Source: Halomonas sp. (GTDB taxonomy: Bacteria > Pseudomonadota > Gammaproteobacteria > Pseudomonadales > Halomonadaceae). Taken from it: a stretch of DNA of 64,000 nucleotides. Both the position numbers and the translations under genes were made by a program. This document shows, one piece after another, positions 17,769-26,280 of the stretch. The number at the start of each line of letters is the position of its first letter. Position 1 is the stretch's first letter. The stretch lies in NCBI RefSeq assembly GCF_029263665.1, contig NZ_JAJUFQ010000012.1:62001-126000 (forward strand), given 5' to 3'. The notes beneath the pieces are model-generated. The model ran no database searches and was not told where the DNA came from. It was given only the letters and a program-made list of their open reading frames with translations.

Positions 17769-18632
17769 TCAAGCGCCGCGCTCGGGAACCGAGCGTTTTT
17801 CCGGTCCGCCATACGGCCACAGCCAGCCTTTGGGCATGGGTCCCTTGTTGCGGCCACCCTGGCATTGCTGTTCCCAGGCGTGGGAGAGGATGCCCACTGA
17901 ACGGGACAGGCAGAACAGGCCGCGTGCCAGAGGGGCAGGGAAGCCCAGTTCTGCGTAGATTACTGCTGTGGCGCCATCGATATTCAGTGGAATCGGCTTG
18001 TCTTTCATGGCGATCAGCTGGCGTTCGATTTCACGGGCGATAGCGACGAAGTGGCCGGCCACTTCGCCTCGTGCGGCGGCGTCTTCCACCAGGCCCAGAA
18101 GCCTTGGTGCGCGCGGATCCAGGGGATGAAAGCGATGACCGAAACCGGGAATGATCCGGGTGCGTGATTGCTGCCACTCGGCAATGCCGTCGCGCACGGC
18201 GGTTTCCAGAGAGCGTCCATCTTTCTTCAATTGCAGAATGCGTTGGTAGAGCTCGACAGCCTGCTCTCCCGCACCGCCATGTACGTCATCGAGCACGTTG
18301 ACGGCAGATGCCATGGCATTGTTGAGGCTGCCGCCACAAGTCATGGTCATGCGAGCAATGGCAATGCTGGGGGCCTGCGGGCCGTGGTCGACGGCGCTGA
18401 CCAGCGCAGCTTCCAGCAGGGTCGACTCTGCACGGCTGGGCAACTCTCCCCGGGTCATCAGCCATACCATGTCGACGAAACTGACCTGACCGATAAGTTC
18501 TTCGATCGGGTACCCGCGATAACGAATCTCGCCGGGCTTCATATCGATGATGTCGGTATGCCACCACTGCTGGGCATGGCGTGGATCAAGCTGTTGTGCA
18601 GTGTCATCATTTGTCAGGGGCATGGCATTCAT
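17769..18632 (-). CDS. Citryl-CoA lyase / citrate synthase-like protein
   Basis: A 287-residue protein of the citrate synthase superfamily, shorter than citrate synthase (about 430) and near the size of citryl-CoA lyases. The three catalytic positions of the family can be placed: His118 (HGGAGE), His166 (IIPGFGHRFHPLDPR) and Asp219 (PLNIDGATAVI). Such proteins cleave citryl-CoA, or a related acyl-CoA, to acetyl-CoA and an oxoacid, or run a related aldol reaction. Its start overlaps the stop region of the CaiB/BaiF CoA-transferase gene, and a TctCBA transporter lies beyond the divergent IclR gene. The context fits activation of an imported tricarboxylate as a CoA ester and its cleavage; the exact substrate is inferred. 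Confidence 0.8.
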   Translation of the reverse strand: MNAMPLTNDDTAQQLDPRHAQQWWHTDIIDMKPGEIRYRGYPIEELIGQVSFVDMVWLMTRGELPSRAESTLLEAALVSAVDHGPQAPSIAIARMTMTCGGSLNNAMASAVNVLDDVHGGAGEQAVELYQRILQLKKDGRSLETAVRDGIAEWQQSRTRIIPGFGHRFHPLDPRAPRLLGLVEDAAARGEVAGHFVAIAREIERQLIAMKDKPIPLNIDGATAVIYAELGFPAPLARGLFCLSRSVGILSHAWEQQCQGGRNKGPMPKGWLWPYGGPEKRSVPERGA

Positions 18633-18641
18633 TCCGGTAGG

Positions 18642-19802
18642 TTATTCGTCGTTGGCGGCATGAGCGGGCAGCAGCTCGTGATTGTCGGCGCCGAGACGTG
18701 GCGGTGGGTTGGCAACACGAGGGGCCCGTCCGTCGATGCGATAGCCTCCGCTGACCACTTCCAGCGGGCGGCCGATAGTGCTGTGCTCGAAGCGCTCGAT
18801 CAGTCCTCGATCACGAACCTGGGGGTGGGCCAAAGCTTCAGCAACGCTATATACCGGGCCGGCCGGAACACCGGCTTCGACCAGTGCGCGCCACCAGTGC
18901 TCGGTAGTGTCGTTTGCCAGGGCGGTTTCGATGCAGCGGGTCAGTTCACTGCGGTGTTCCAGGCGTGCCTGGCGTTCGGCGAAGCGGGGATCAGCGATCC
19001 ATTCGGGGTGCCCCAGAACCTGGCAGACCGCTTCGAACTGCTCCTGCTTGTTGGCGGCGATATTGATCAGCCCATCTCCCGTGCGGAATGTGCCTGATGG
19101 GCTGGCAGTGACATTGTCATTCCCCAGGGGACGCGGTTCCTTGCCTGCGACAAGCAGATTGGAGACCGCCCAGCCCATGGTGGCCAGTACCGATTCCAGC
19201 ATGGAGATATCGATGAAGTGAGTGCGACGTGGGCGCTCGGCCAGGGCGGCATTGATCGTCATGGCTGCCGTCAAGCCGCCGACCGTATCTGCCAGCGGGT
19301 AACCGACGCGGTAGGGGGCATTGTCAGGCGCTCCGGTAATGCTCATGACGCCTGCCATGCCCTGGATGATCTGGTCGTAGGCAGGATAGTTCGCCAATGG
19401 GCCATCCTGGCCGAAGCCAGAAATGGCGCAGTAGACCAGTTTCGGATTGGCCTCGCACAAGGTGTCATAGCCCAGTCCAAGGCGCTGCATCACGCCGGGG
19501 CGAAAGTTCTCGACCACAACATCCACTTCCTTGACCAGCTCAAGAAAACGACGGCGGTCGTCGGGCTGTTTCAAGTCAAGGGTGATGGAGCGCTTGCCGG
19601 CATTCTGCGCCAGGAAGGAAACACCCATGAAATCGCGGTTGAGCTCAGGGTCTGCCCCCAGTTGACGCGCCAGGTCGCCGCCCTGGGGACGCTCGACCTT
19701 GATGACCTCGGCCCCCATATGGGCCAGTTGGTGGCAGCAGAACGGTCCTGCCAGGACATTGGTCAGGTCGAGAACGCGATAGCCGGAGAGTAATGCGCTC
19801 AT
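18642..19802 (-). CDS. CaiB/BaiF-type CoA-transferase
   Basis: A 386-residue class III CoA-transferase, which moves CoA between two carboxylic acids through a covalent aspartyl intermediate. The N-terminal LSGYRVLDLTNVLAGPFC and GAEVIKVERPQGGD are typical of the family. Asp143 in NYPAYDQIIQGMAG is the likely catalytic aspartate. The ATG at 19802 has an AAGGAAA site; an in-frame start at 19919 would overlap the divergent iclR gene and has no support. Pairing with a citryl-CoA lyase-like gene suggests it makes the CoA ester of citrate or a close relative. The two genes overlap or abut and run as one unit away from the IclR regulator. Confidence 0.88.
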   Translation of the reverse strand: MSALLSGYRVLDLTNVLAGPFCCHQLAHMGAEVIKVERPQGGDLARQLGADPELNRDFMGVSFLAQNAGKRSITLDLKQPDDRRRFLELVKEVDVVVENFRPGVMQRLGLGYDTLCEANPKLVYCAISGFGQDGPLANYPAYDQIIQGMAGVMSITGAPDNAPYRVGYPLADTVGGLTAAMTINAALAERPRRTHFIDISMLESVLATMGWAVSNLLVAGKEPRPLGNDNVTASPSGTFRTGDGLINIAANKQEQFEAVCQVLGHPEWIADPRFAERQARLEHRSELTRCIETALANDTTEHWWRALVEAGVPAGPVYSVAEALAHPQVRDRGLIERFEHSTIGRPLEVVSGGYRIDGRAPRVANPPPRLGADNHELLPAHAANDE

Positions 19803-19868
19803 ATGTTTCCTTAAGTAGAACGTGTTTTCTCTAAGAGAATATGAGCGGCATCGTTTTGTTGCAAGCCA

Positions 19869-19885
19869 GTTCTGACTATCAGAAC
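19869..19885. promoter_or_regulatory. Candidate IclR-family operator
   Basis: Perfect 6-bp inverted repeat gttctg-N5-cagaac in the 115-bp divergent promoter region between the CoA-transferase and iclR genes. Its position and symmetry fit an autoregulatory operator. No binding evidence exists. Confidence 0.45.
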
Positions 19886-19917
19886 ATTGGCCTTTAGTTT
19901 CATTCAGGAGAAGTTGC

Positions 19918-20583
19918 ATGACTCAGCGACGTGTCGAGGCTGTCGAACGAGCGTTGACCTTGTTGGAGGCGTTCTCTGCCGAACGGCGCGAGTTTTCGCT
20001 AACCGAACTGGCGAATGCGACCGGTTTTTACAAGAGCACCATCCTGCGGCTCATGGCGTCTCTGGAGGTCTTCGGCTATGTAGTGCGAGACGAGCGAGGT
20101 ATCTACCGTCTGGGGCCAGCCTTTGTTCGCATGGCCCCATTGGTGGGAGAGGGGCCGCAGCTTGAGAACCTGGTACGGCCGATTCTGGAGTCGCTGCGTG
20201 ATGCGAGCGAAGAAACGGCATCGTTCTACATCAGGGATGGCGATGAGCGAATCTGTCGTTTGCGGGAGAACGGCCGACTGGAAGTTCGCCATCACCTTGA
20301 AGAAGGGGTGCGCTTGCCTCTGGGGCGAGGGGCCGCCGGGCGTGTCCTGAACTACGATGCACCACGAGGAACGGTGGCGACATCCAGCGGCGAGCGCCAG
20401 GTCGGGCTGTCCGCGGCGGCAATCGGTATCTACACCAGTGAAGGGGAACTGATGGGAGCCTTGGCCTTGTCTGGCCCCAGCGAGCGCTTCGACGCTATGG
20501 TGCGCGACCGTCATGCACCACTTCTGACCCAGTATGCTGTTCTGCTGGAGCGGCAGTGGCCCAAGGGATTGCGTCCAGCCTGA
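19918..20583 (+). CDS. IclR-family transcriptional regulator
   Basis: A 221-residue IclR regulator. The N-terminal winged helix-turn-helix (about residues 1-65) has AVERALTLLEAFS and SLTELANATGFYKSTILRLM. The C-terminal effector domain (about residues 85-215) has ETASFYIRDGDERICRLREN and LPLGRGAAGRVL. IclR proteins usually sense a small acid made or used by the pathway they control. It is divergent from the CoA-transferase and citryl-CoA lyase pair and stands before tctCBA, so it probably controls both arms. The gene ends in a hairpin terminator at 20694-20720. Confidence 0.9.
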   Translation: MTQRRVEAVERALTLLEAFSAERREFSLTELANATGFYKSTILRLMASLEVFGYVVRDERGIYRLGPAFVRMAPLVGEGPQLENLVRPILESLRDASEETASFYIRDGDERICRLRENGRLEVRHHLEEGVRLPLGRGAAGRVLNYDAPRGTVATSSGERQVGLSAAAIGIYTSEGELMGALALSGPSERFDAMVRDRHAPLLTQYAVLLERQWPKGLRPA

Positions 20584-20693
20584 AATTGCAGCCTGGGTTT
20601 GTAACCTGGGTTTGTAGCCTGAGTGTAAAGCCAGGGTCTACCGTCTGAGCATGATTCCCGTGTGGGCATGCTGCCCCTGAGCAGCGAAGCCGA

Positions 20694-20720
20694 CCCAACG
20701 CTTTAGCGTTGGGTTTTTTT
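20694..20720 (+). terminator. Rho-independent terminator after iclR
   Basis: Perfect 7-bp stem (cccaacg / cgttggg) with a six-base loop, followed directly by a run of seven T. It lies 110 bases after the iclR stop. Imperfect gtttgta-type direct repeats fill 20590-20640. Confidence 0.9.
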
Positions 20721-20884
20721 ATGCGCCTTGCTTTCCTTGTTCGTGACTTGGCCTTGTTCATGACTTTGCCTTGCGACTTTAGTCGCTATTTTTCCGTTCT
20801 TCGTTGACGGCGTATCTGTACGTTCACTAGTTTCTCTCCTGTAAAACAGGGTGCGGCAGATAAAACAAAGGTTGGTTGACGCTG

Positions 20885-21075
20885 TCGTCTGTCAAAACCG
20901 CCGCCTGGCAAAACCGCAGCCCATCAAACCTGTGTCTCATCAAGGCAGTGGTTCACCAAAGCAGGTGCATCAGAACCGCTTCACCAAAGCGGGTTCACCA
21001 AGACCGGTTCATCAAACCGGTCCACCAAAGCTGATTTACCAAAGCGATTCACTAGAACAACGATTTGACCCATCA
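20885..21075. repeat. Degenerate 14-16 bp tandem repeats in the tctC leader
   Basis: About a dozen diverged copies of a unit such as ttcaccaaagcgggt or catcaaaccggt fill the 190 bases before tctC. The spacing is nearly regular, but the copies differ too much for a CRISPR array and there are no unique spacers. One copy (gcttcaccaaagcg at 20978-20991) is identical to a 14-mer upstream of the distant tctC at 60240. Confidence 0.75.
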
Positions 21076-21088
21076 ATGGAGCATACCC

Positions 21089-22072
21089 ATGAACAAGGCT
21101 TTACTCGGCGCAGCACTCGTCGCCAGCGCGATGGCCTTCCCCTTGGCTGCCAGTGCCTACGAGCCAGCCGGCAAGGTGGAATGTCTCGCTCCGGCTGATC
21201 CAGGTGGTGGCTGGGATTTCACTTGTCGCAGTGTTGGAAAAACCCTGGAGGATCTGGATCTCGTTCCTGGCAATGTGCAGACCATCAACATGCCAGGGGC
21301 CAGCGGGGGCGTTGCTTTTGCTCACGTTGTCAGCAAGCGGGCAGGGGATGAGAAAGTGCTCGTGGCTGCCTCGACGGCAACAACGACTCGTCTCGCCCAA
21401 GGGCAGTTCCCGGGCATGAATGCCGATATGGTCAACTGGATCGGTGCGTTGGGTGCCGACTACGGCATCATTGCTGTCGCCAAGGATTCTCCGATCAAGA
21501 ACCTCGATGACCTGCTGCAAGCGCTCAAGGATCAGCCTGGCTCGGTCACATTCGCCGGAGGCAGTTCGAAAGGCGGCTGGGATCATCTCAAGGTGCTGAT
21601 GCTGGCCAAGAAAGCAGGTGTTGAAGGCCTTGAGCGCATCAAGTACCTGCCTTTCACCGGCGGGGGCGAGGCCATGACCCAGGTGGTCGGCGGCCATATC
21701 GGGGCCTTTAGCGGTGATATCAGCGAAGCCCAGGGGTTCATGGAGTCCGGCGACCTGCGTGTGCTGGCGGTTCTTGCCGACGAACGCCTGCCTGGTGAGC
21801 TCAGCGATGTACCCACCGCCAAGGAGCAGGGCGTTGATGTGACGGGGGCCAACTGGCGTGGTTTCTACATGCCGGCGGATATCTCCGATGAAGCCAAGCA
21901 GTACTGGGTCGATGCTCTGGATCAGCTGTATGCCAGTGACGAATGGCAGAACGTCATGAAACAGAACGGGCTGATCCCCTTCGATGTACAGGGAGACGAG
22001 TTCCGCCAGTTCGTGGTTGACCAGATCGCCGATATCGAAACGCTCTCCAAGGAAGTTGGCATCATCCAATGA
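21089..22072 (+). CDS. Tripartite tricarboxylate transporter substrate-binding protein TctC
   Basis: A 327-residue periplasmic receptor of the TTT family (Bug/TctC type). The signal peptide spans about residues 1-24 (MNKALLGAALVASAMAFPLA, cleavage after ASA). The mature protein has CLAPADPGGGWDFTCRSVGK, where most TctC proteins have GxPPGGxxD, and the family region IKYLPFTGGGEAMTQVVGGH. It delivers a carboxylate to the TctAB membrane unit encoded next, with overlapping stop and start codons (ATGA). The ATG at 21089 was preferred to 21065 because it gives the signal peptide at the correct end. The aromatic and acidic start of the mature domain differs from the two TctC proteins at 56 and 60 kb, so it probably binds another ligand. 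Confidence 0.9.
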   Translation: MNKALLGAALVASAMAFPLAASAYEPAGKVECLAPADPGGGWDFTCRSVGKTLEDLDLVPGNVQTINMPGASGGVAFAHVVSKRAGDEKVLVAASTATTTRLAQGQFPGMNADMVNWIGALGADYGIIAVAKDSPIKNLDDLLQALKDQPGSVTFAGGSSKGGWDHLKVLMLAKKAGVEGLERIKYLPFTGGGEAMTQVVGGHIGAFSGDISEAQGFMESGDLRVLAVLADERLPGELSDVPTAKEQGVDVTGANWRGFYMPADISDEAKQYWVDALDQLYASDEWQNVMKQNGLIPFDVQGDEFRQFVVDQIADIETLSKEVGIIQ

Positions 22073-22524
22073 CCCATCTTAATGACCGCATCTTCGGAGT
22101 ACTGATGCTTGTCCTGGCCGTTGCCTACGGCTGGGGCACCACCCAGTTCCCGGAGCCGTTTGGTGGGGCCGGGACGGTCGGCCCCGATACCTTTCCCAAG
22201 GTGATTGCTGTAGTGCTGGCGCTGTCCAGCCTCTACCTGATGGTCAAGCCAGACCCCGATAATGCCTGGCCCATGAGTCGCATTGCCCTGGAGCTGATCA
22301 TTGCCGTACTGGTACTGGTCGGCTATGCGCTGGTGCTGGAGCCACTGGGATTCATCGTTGCCACCTTGCTGGCGGTGGGCACGCTGTGCTGGCGCATGGG
22401 GGCCGTACCGGTGCGGGCGTATATCACCGGAGGAGTGGCCGGCATCGTGGTCTATCTGCTGTTTAGCTACGCTCTCGACCTGAGCTTGCCGCTGGGCGTG
22501 CTTGATGTGCTGGAGGGAAGCTGA
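22069..22524 (+). CDS. Tripartite tricarboxylate transporter small membrane subunit TctB
   Basis: A 151-residue membrane protein with four predicted helices: residues about 6-24, 44-60, 75-107 (split) and 118-138. It matches the small TctB subunit in length and layout, including the short periplasmic stretch GGAGTVGPDTFPKVIAV after helix one. It starts within the tctC stop (ATGA) and ends within the tctA start (TGATG). Together with the large subunit it forms the secondary transport unit driven by an ion gradient. Confidence 0.88.
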   Translation: MTHLNDRIFGVLMLVLAVAYGWGTTQFPEPFGGAGTVGPDTFPKVIAVVLALSSLYLMVKPDPDNAWPMSRIALELIIAVLVLVGYALVLEPLGFIVATLLAVGTLCWRMGAVPVRAYITGGVAGIVVYLLFSYALDLSLPLGVLDVLEGS

Positions 22525-24050
22525 TGGAAACCCTGGGTTATCTGATCGATGGGTTTGGCGTTGCCCTGGCACCGCATAACTTGATGTTCGCGCTGCTGGG
22601 GGCCTTCCTCGGCACGCTGATCGGCGCCTTGCCCGGTCTGGGGCCGGCCAATGGGGTGGCGATCCTGATTCCGTTGGCGTTTTCTCTGGGCCTGCGTCCG
22701 GAAACGGCCTTGATCATGCTCACCTCGGTGTATGCCGGGGCCATGTACGGCGGGCGTATTTCCTCGATTCTGCTGAATATCCCTGGTGACGAGCCGGCGA
22801 TGATGACCTGCCTGGATGGCTATCCCATGGCCCAGAAGGGCAAGGCCGCCGAGGCCCTGGCCATCTCCGCCATCGCCTCCTTCATCGGCAGCCTGATCGC
22901 CACCATCGGCCTGATCCTGCTGGCACCGGTCCTGGCGGACTTCGCCCTGACCTTCGGTCCGGCGGAATACTTTGCCTTGTTCATGCTGGCCTTTGCCACT
23001 CTTGGTGGCATTACCGGCAAGAACCCGATGAAGACCGTGGTCGCGGCCTGCCTGGGCCTGATGATCTCGACCATGGGCATCGACAGCACCGGGGTGCAGC
23101 GTTACACCTTCAATATGCTGGAGTTGTATGAAGGGGTCGACTTCATCATCGCCATCGTCGGTCTGTTCGCCATTTCCGAGCTGCTGTTCTTCATCGAAGA
23201 GCGGGCCGGCAAGGGCAGGAAGACCATCGCGGTGAGCAAGCTCAAGCTGAGTTGGGCCGATATCCGTCATGTGCTGCCTTCCAGTTTGCGTGGTGGTGTG
23301 CTCGGTTTCATTGCCGGCGTGCTGCCGGGAGCCGGGGCGTCGCTGGGCAGCTTCATCAGCTACACCCTGGAGAAGAAGATCGTCGGCAAGAAGGGCCACT
23401 TCGGTGACGGGGACCCGCGTGGCGTGGCGGCGCCGGAAGCCGGCAACAATGGGGCTTCCAGTGGGGCGCTGGTGCCCATGCTGACCCTGGGTGTGCCGGG
23501 AAGTGGCACCACCGCGGTGCTGCTGGCGCTGCTGATCTCGATGAACATCACGCCCGGGCCGCTGATGTTCACCCAAAACGCGGATATCGTGTGGGGCGTG
23601 ATTGCTGCGCTGTTGATCGGTAACTTCCTGCTGCTGTTGCTCAACATTCCGCTGGTGGGGATCTTTGTCAGGCTGCTGTCGGTGCCGCCGATGTACCTGT
23701 TGCCGGTCGTGACCCTGGTCGCCTTCGTCGGCATCTACTCGATCAGCAACTCGACCTTCGATCTGTACTTCATGGTCGCCTTCGGTGTCGCAGGCTATTT
23801 GTTGCGCAAGTTGGAAATCCCGCTGGTGCCGATCATCCTGGGTCTGCTGCTAGGGCCGGAGATGGAGAAGAACCTGCGCCATACGCTGGATATTTCCAAT
23901 GGCGACTGGTCGGCCCTGTGGGATAGCGGCCTGGCAATGGGCTTGTGGATCGTGGCTCTTGTTGGCCTGGTGCTGCCGTATATCGTCGGACCGATCCTGC
24001 GTCGGCGCATGCGGGCCGCAGCAGAAACCGAGGCGAGCGATCGTCAATAG
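22524..24050 (+). CDS. Tripartite tricarboxylate transporter large membrane subunit TctA
   Basis: A 508-residue, about 12-helix transport subunit; TctA is normally close to 500 residues. Family landmarks are GALPGLGPANGVAILIPLAF near residue 35, YAGAMYGGRISSILLNIPGD near residue 72, FIAGVLPGAGASLGSF near residue 265 and TLGVPGSGTTAVLLALL near residue 325. It forms the translocation pathway with TctB and takes substrate from TctC. It is the last gene of a three-gene operon and is followed by a strong terminator at 24101-24151. Confidence 0.93.
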   Translation: METLGYLIDGFGVALAPHNLMFALLGAFLGTLIGALPGLGPANGVAILIPLAFSLGLRPETALIMLTSVYAGAMYGGRISSILLNIPGDEPAMMTCLDGYPMAQKGKAAEALAISAIASFIGSLIATIGLILLAPVLADFALTFGPAEYFALFMLAFATLGGITGKNPMKTVVAACLGLMISTMGIDSTGVQRYTFNMLELYEGVDFIIAIVGLFAISELLFFIEERAGKGRKTIAVSKLKLSWADIRHVLPSSLRGGVLGFIAGVLPGAGASLGSFISYTLEKKIVGKKGHFGDGDPRGVAAPEAGNNGASSGALVPMLTLGVPGSGTTAVLLALLISMNITPGPLMFTQNADIVWGVIAALLIGNFLLLLLNIPLVGIFVRLLSVPPMYLLPVVTLVAFVGIYSISNSTFDLYFMVAFGVAGYLLRKLEIPLVPIILGLLLGPEMEKNLRHTLDISNGDWSALWDSGLAMGLWIVALVGLVLPYIVGPILRRRMRAAAETEASDRQ

Positions 24051-24100
24051 CCACTGGCGGGTATAAGCCTGCTGGCTGGCATAGCGCACTGCTGCAGATG

Positions 24101-24151
24101 ACGGCCAGGCCATCTCATTGAGATCGCCTGGCCGTCTGTTTTTTCTTTTTT
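24101..24151 (+). terminator. Rho-independent terminator after tctA
   Basis: Perfect 10-bp stem (acggccaggc / gcctggccgt) with a 15-base loop, followed by a T-rich tract of about 13 bases. It ends the tctCBA operon. Confidence 0.92.
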
Positions 24152-24156
24152 CATGA

Positions 24157-24196
24157 CATGCTTTGATCTATCGCGCCATGCTGTGATCTATCGCGG
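24157..24196. repeat. Two adjacent 20-bp direct repeats
   Basis: Two copies of catgctttgatctatcgcgc stand side by side, with two mismatches. They lie between the tctA terminator and the 3' end of the nitronate monooxygenase gene. Confidence 0.8.
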
Positions 24197-24215
24197 TTAA
24201 AGCCTGTCGGCGCTG

Positions 24216-25280
24216 TTATTGCGTGTCTTGCCATTCCCGAATCAGCTGGTGCATCAACTCGGCAGCGGGAAGCTCGCGCGCCATCGTCGCGCCTTGGCCT
24301 GCCCAGTGTGCGGCGAAGTCATGATTGCCGAGTTTGGCTGCTGCTGCGTTCAGTCGCTTGGCCGCATCATAGGCCACGGGGTAGGCCGCAGGCTCAATCC
24401 CGCTCTCTGACTCGGCGTGGCGGATGAAGCGATTGAGGATGCCGCGCGCCGGCCGTCCTGAAAGGGCCGAGGTCAGGCGTGTCTCGGCGGCACACTGGCT
24501 CTTGAGGTTGGCGCGATAGCTCGCGTTTGCCGCTGATTCGGGGCACAGGATGAAAGCAGTGCCGAGTTGAGCGGCTGCGGCCCCCAGCTCCAGGGCTGAG
24601 CGAACCCCCTGGCCATCCATGATGCCGCCGGCCGCGATGATCGGTAGATCGGTCTGCTTGACCAACAGGCGAACGAGCACAGACGTGCTCAGTTGTTCAT
24701 CCGCAGCGTCGAGATCGAAAATGCCGCGATGTCCGCCGGCTTCGATCCCCTGGGCCACGATGGCATCGATGCCCCGTTCCTGAATCTCCCTTGCCTCCTG
24801 GAGACGGGTAGCCGTCGCGAGCGTGTAGATGCCGGCGTCCTGCAGTGCACGGATCCGCTCTGTGGGCGGTAGGCCGAAGTGGAAGCTGACTACCGCAGGC
24901 CGGGTTTCGAGAAGCATCTCGAACGCTTCATCGTCTTCGATGAAGCTCTTGTAGATTTCCTCGAGCGAAGTCGGTACATCCATGCCGCATTCTTCGAAAA
25001 GCGGTGCCAGGTGTGCCATCCAGGCGGCTTCCTGCGCCGTGTTTCGCACAGCGGGCTGGTGGCAGAAGACATTGACGTTGAAAGGGCGTGTCGTCAGCGC
25101 ACGTGTCCGTTCGATCATCTCTTGCGCCTGAGAAACGATGCTCGCGCCAATGCCCAGGGAACCGAGACCTCCAGCATTCGATACGGCAGCGGCCAGTTCC
25201 GGTGTGGACACGCCAGCCATCGGCGCCTGAATGATGGGGTGGATGCCCAACCGGGCGGCAAGTGGACTAGCGATGCTCAT
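24216..25280 (-). CDS. Nitronate monooxygenase (2-nitropropane dioxygenase type)
   Basis: A 354-residue FMN enzyme of the nitronate monooxygenase/NPD family, which oxidises alkyl nitronates such as propionate 3-nitronate to oxoacids and nitrite. Landmarks are the N-terminal IIQAPMAGVSTPELAAAVSN, GGLGSLG, VAQGIEAGGHRG with the conserved His, IIAAGGIMDGQGVRSALELG and AAQLGTAFI, which bind FMN phosphate in a TIM barrel. The ATG at 25280 has an ideal AGGAGG site. The gene is divergent from a LysR regulator that probably controls it. Role: probably nitroalkane or nitronate detoxification. Confidence 0.88.
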   Translation of the reverse strand: MSIASPLAARLGIHPIIQAPMAGVSTPELAAAVSNAGGLGSLGIGASIVSQAQEMIERTRALTTRPFNVNVFCHQPAVRNTAQEAAWMAHLAPLFEECGMDVPTSLEEIYKSFIEDDEAFEMLLETRPAVVSFHFGLPPTERIRALQDAGIYTLATATRLQEAREIQERGIDAIVAQGIEAGGHRGIFDLDAADEQLSTSVLVRLLVKQTDLPIIAAGGIMDGQGVRSALELGAAAAQLGTAFILCPESAANASYRANLKSQCAAETRLTSALSGRPARGILNRFIRHAESESGIEPAAYPVAYDAAKRLNAAAAKLGNHDFAAHWAGQGATMARELPAAELMHQLIREWQDTQ

Positions 25281-25351
25281 GTCGGAGACCTCCTCTGGCA
25301 TGACGTCGAAGAATACGGATTTCGAGAACAATGGGTGTTCATTGATCTCAT

Positions 25352-25373
25352 ATACAGAATATAATGTCTATAT
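25352..25373. promoter_or_regulatory. Candidate LysR binding site
   Basis: Interrupted near-palindrome (atacaga-N8-tctatat, one mismatch in seven) in the 118-bp divergent region between the nitronate monooxygenase gene and the lysR gene. It fits a LysR T-N11-A type site; not proven. Confidence 0.4.
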
Positions 25374-25398
25374 CATTCCTGTTTTGTGAATAAACGGC

Positions 25399-26280
25399 AT
25401 GAAGAACATGGACCTGGAAACCCTGAAGATCTTTGAAGTGGTGGCTGCCGAACTGAGTATCACGCGAGCGGCCTCCAGGCTGGGGCGCGCGCCCTCCAAC
25501 GTCACGACACGCATACAGCAGTTGGAGGCCGAGTTAGGGGCCGAGCTATTCATTCGCATCGGCAAGCGCATCACGCTTTCTACGGCTGGGCAGCGCTTCC
25601 TGACATATGCACAACGCATGCTGGCCCTGGCAGACGAGGCCAGACATGCCGTCGGTGGCAGTGGTGGTGGCACCTTGCGCATTGGCAGCATAGAAAGCAC
25701 GGCGGCGAGTCGGCTGCCTGCGCCGCTGGCGATATACAGCAAGGCCAATCCCGAGACTCGGATCGAAGTCAGCACCGGCCCCTCGGCACAGTTATTGGAT
25801 CAGGTGCGCAATGGGCAACTGGACTGTGCTTTCGCAGCACTTCCAGCAATGCTTCAGGATGAGTCAGGCCTGGCCGAGATGGGGCTGCAGGGCATTCCGC
25901 TCTGGAATGAAGCGCTGTTGCTGCTCCTGCCCACCAGCGATGCCGAAGCAACCAAGCCTGCCCAGATAGGTACCCGTTCATTGGCCGCGTTCAAACCGGG
26001 TTGTACCTACAGGGCTGTGGCGGAGGCGTGGCTGGGCATTGAAGCCGGAAGTGAATGGAACATCCAGGAACTGGGTTCCTATCACGCGATGATAGCGGCG
26101 GTCGCTGCGGGTTCATGTGTCACCCTGCTACCCCGTAGTGTGCTGGACCTGAGTGGCGTACCAACGGATCTGGCGACATTGGCGCTAGGTTCGACAAGGA
26201 CTCACCTTGTATGGCGCAGCGGCTACGAGATGCCGGCATTCCAGCAATTCGTCCAGTTGTTCCAGCAGGAGAAAATATGA
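25399..26280 (+). CDS. LysR-family transcriptional regulator
   Basis: A 293-residue LysR regulator. The winged helix-turn-helix is at residues about 5-62 (FEVVAAELSITRAASRLGRA, SNVTTRIQQLEAELGAELF) and the effector-binding domain runs from residue 90 onward (LRIGSIESTAASRLPAPLAI). It is divergent from the nitronate monooxygenase gene and overlaps the start of a SnoaL-like gene (ATGA), so it probably regulates one or both. The motif order resembles the CbbR/PutR-type subgroup used for small detoxification genes, but the ligand is unknown. Confidence 0.9.
   Translation: MKNMDLETLKIFEVVAAELSITRAASRLGRAPSNVTTRIQQLEAELGAELFIRIGKRITLSTAGQRFLTYAQRMLALADEARHAVGGSGGGTLRIGSIESTAASRLPAPLAIYSKANPETRIEVSTGPSAQLLDQVRNGQLDCAFAALPAMLQDESGLAEMGLQGIPLWNEALLLLLPTSDAEATKPAQIGTRSLAAFKPGCTYRAVAEAWLGIEAGSEWNIQELGSYHAMIAAVAAGSCVTLLPRSVLDLSGVPTDLATLALGSTRTHLVWRSGYEMPAFQQFVQLFQQEKI

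Noticed and set aside
20885..21075. Regular repeats considered as a CRISPR array
   Set aside because: The units are adjacent and degenerate, with no constant repeat plus unique spacer pattern and no cas genes nearby.
22467..23576. 369-residue minus-strand frame opposite tctA
   Set aside because: Gln/His/Arg-rich translation typical of the antisense of a membrane protein; tctA is unmistakable.
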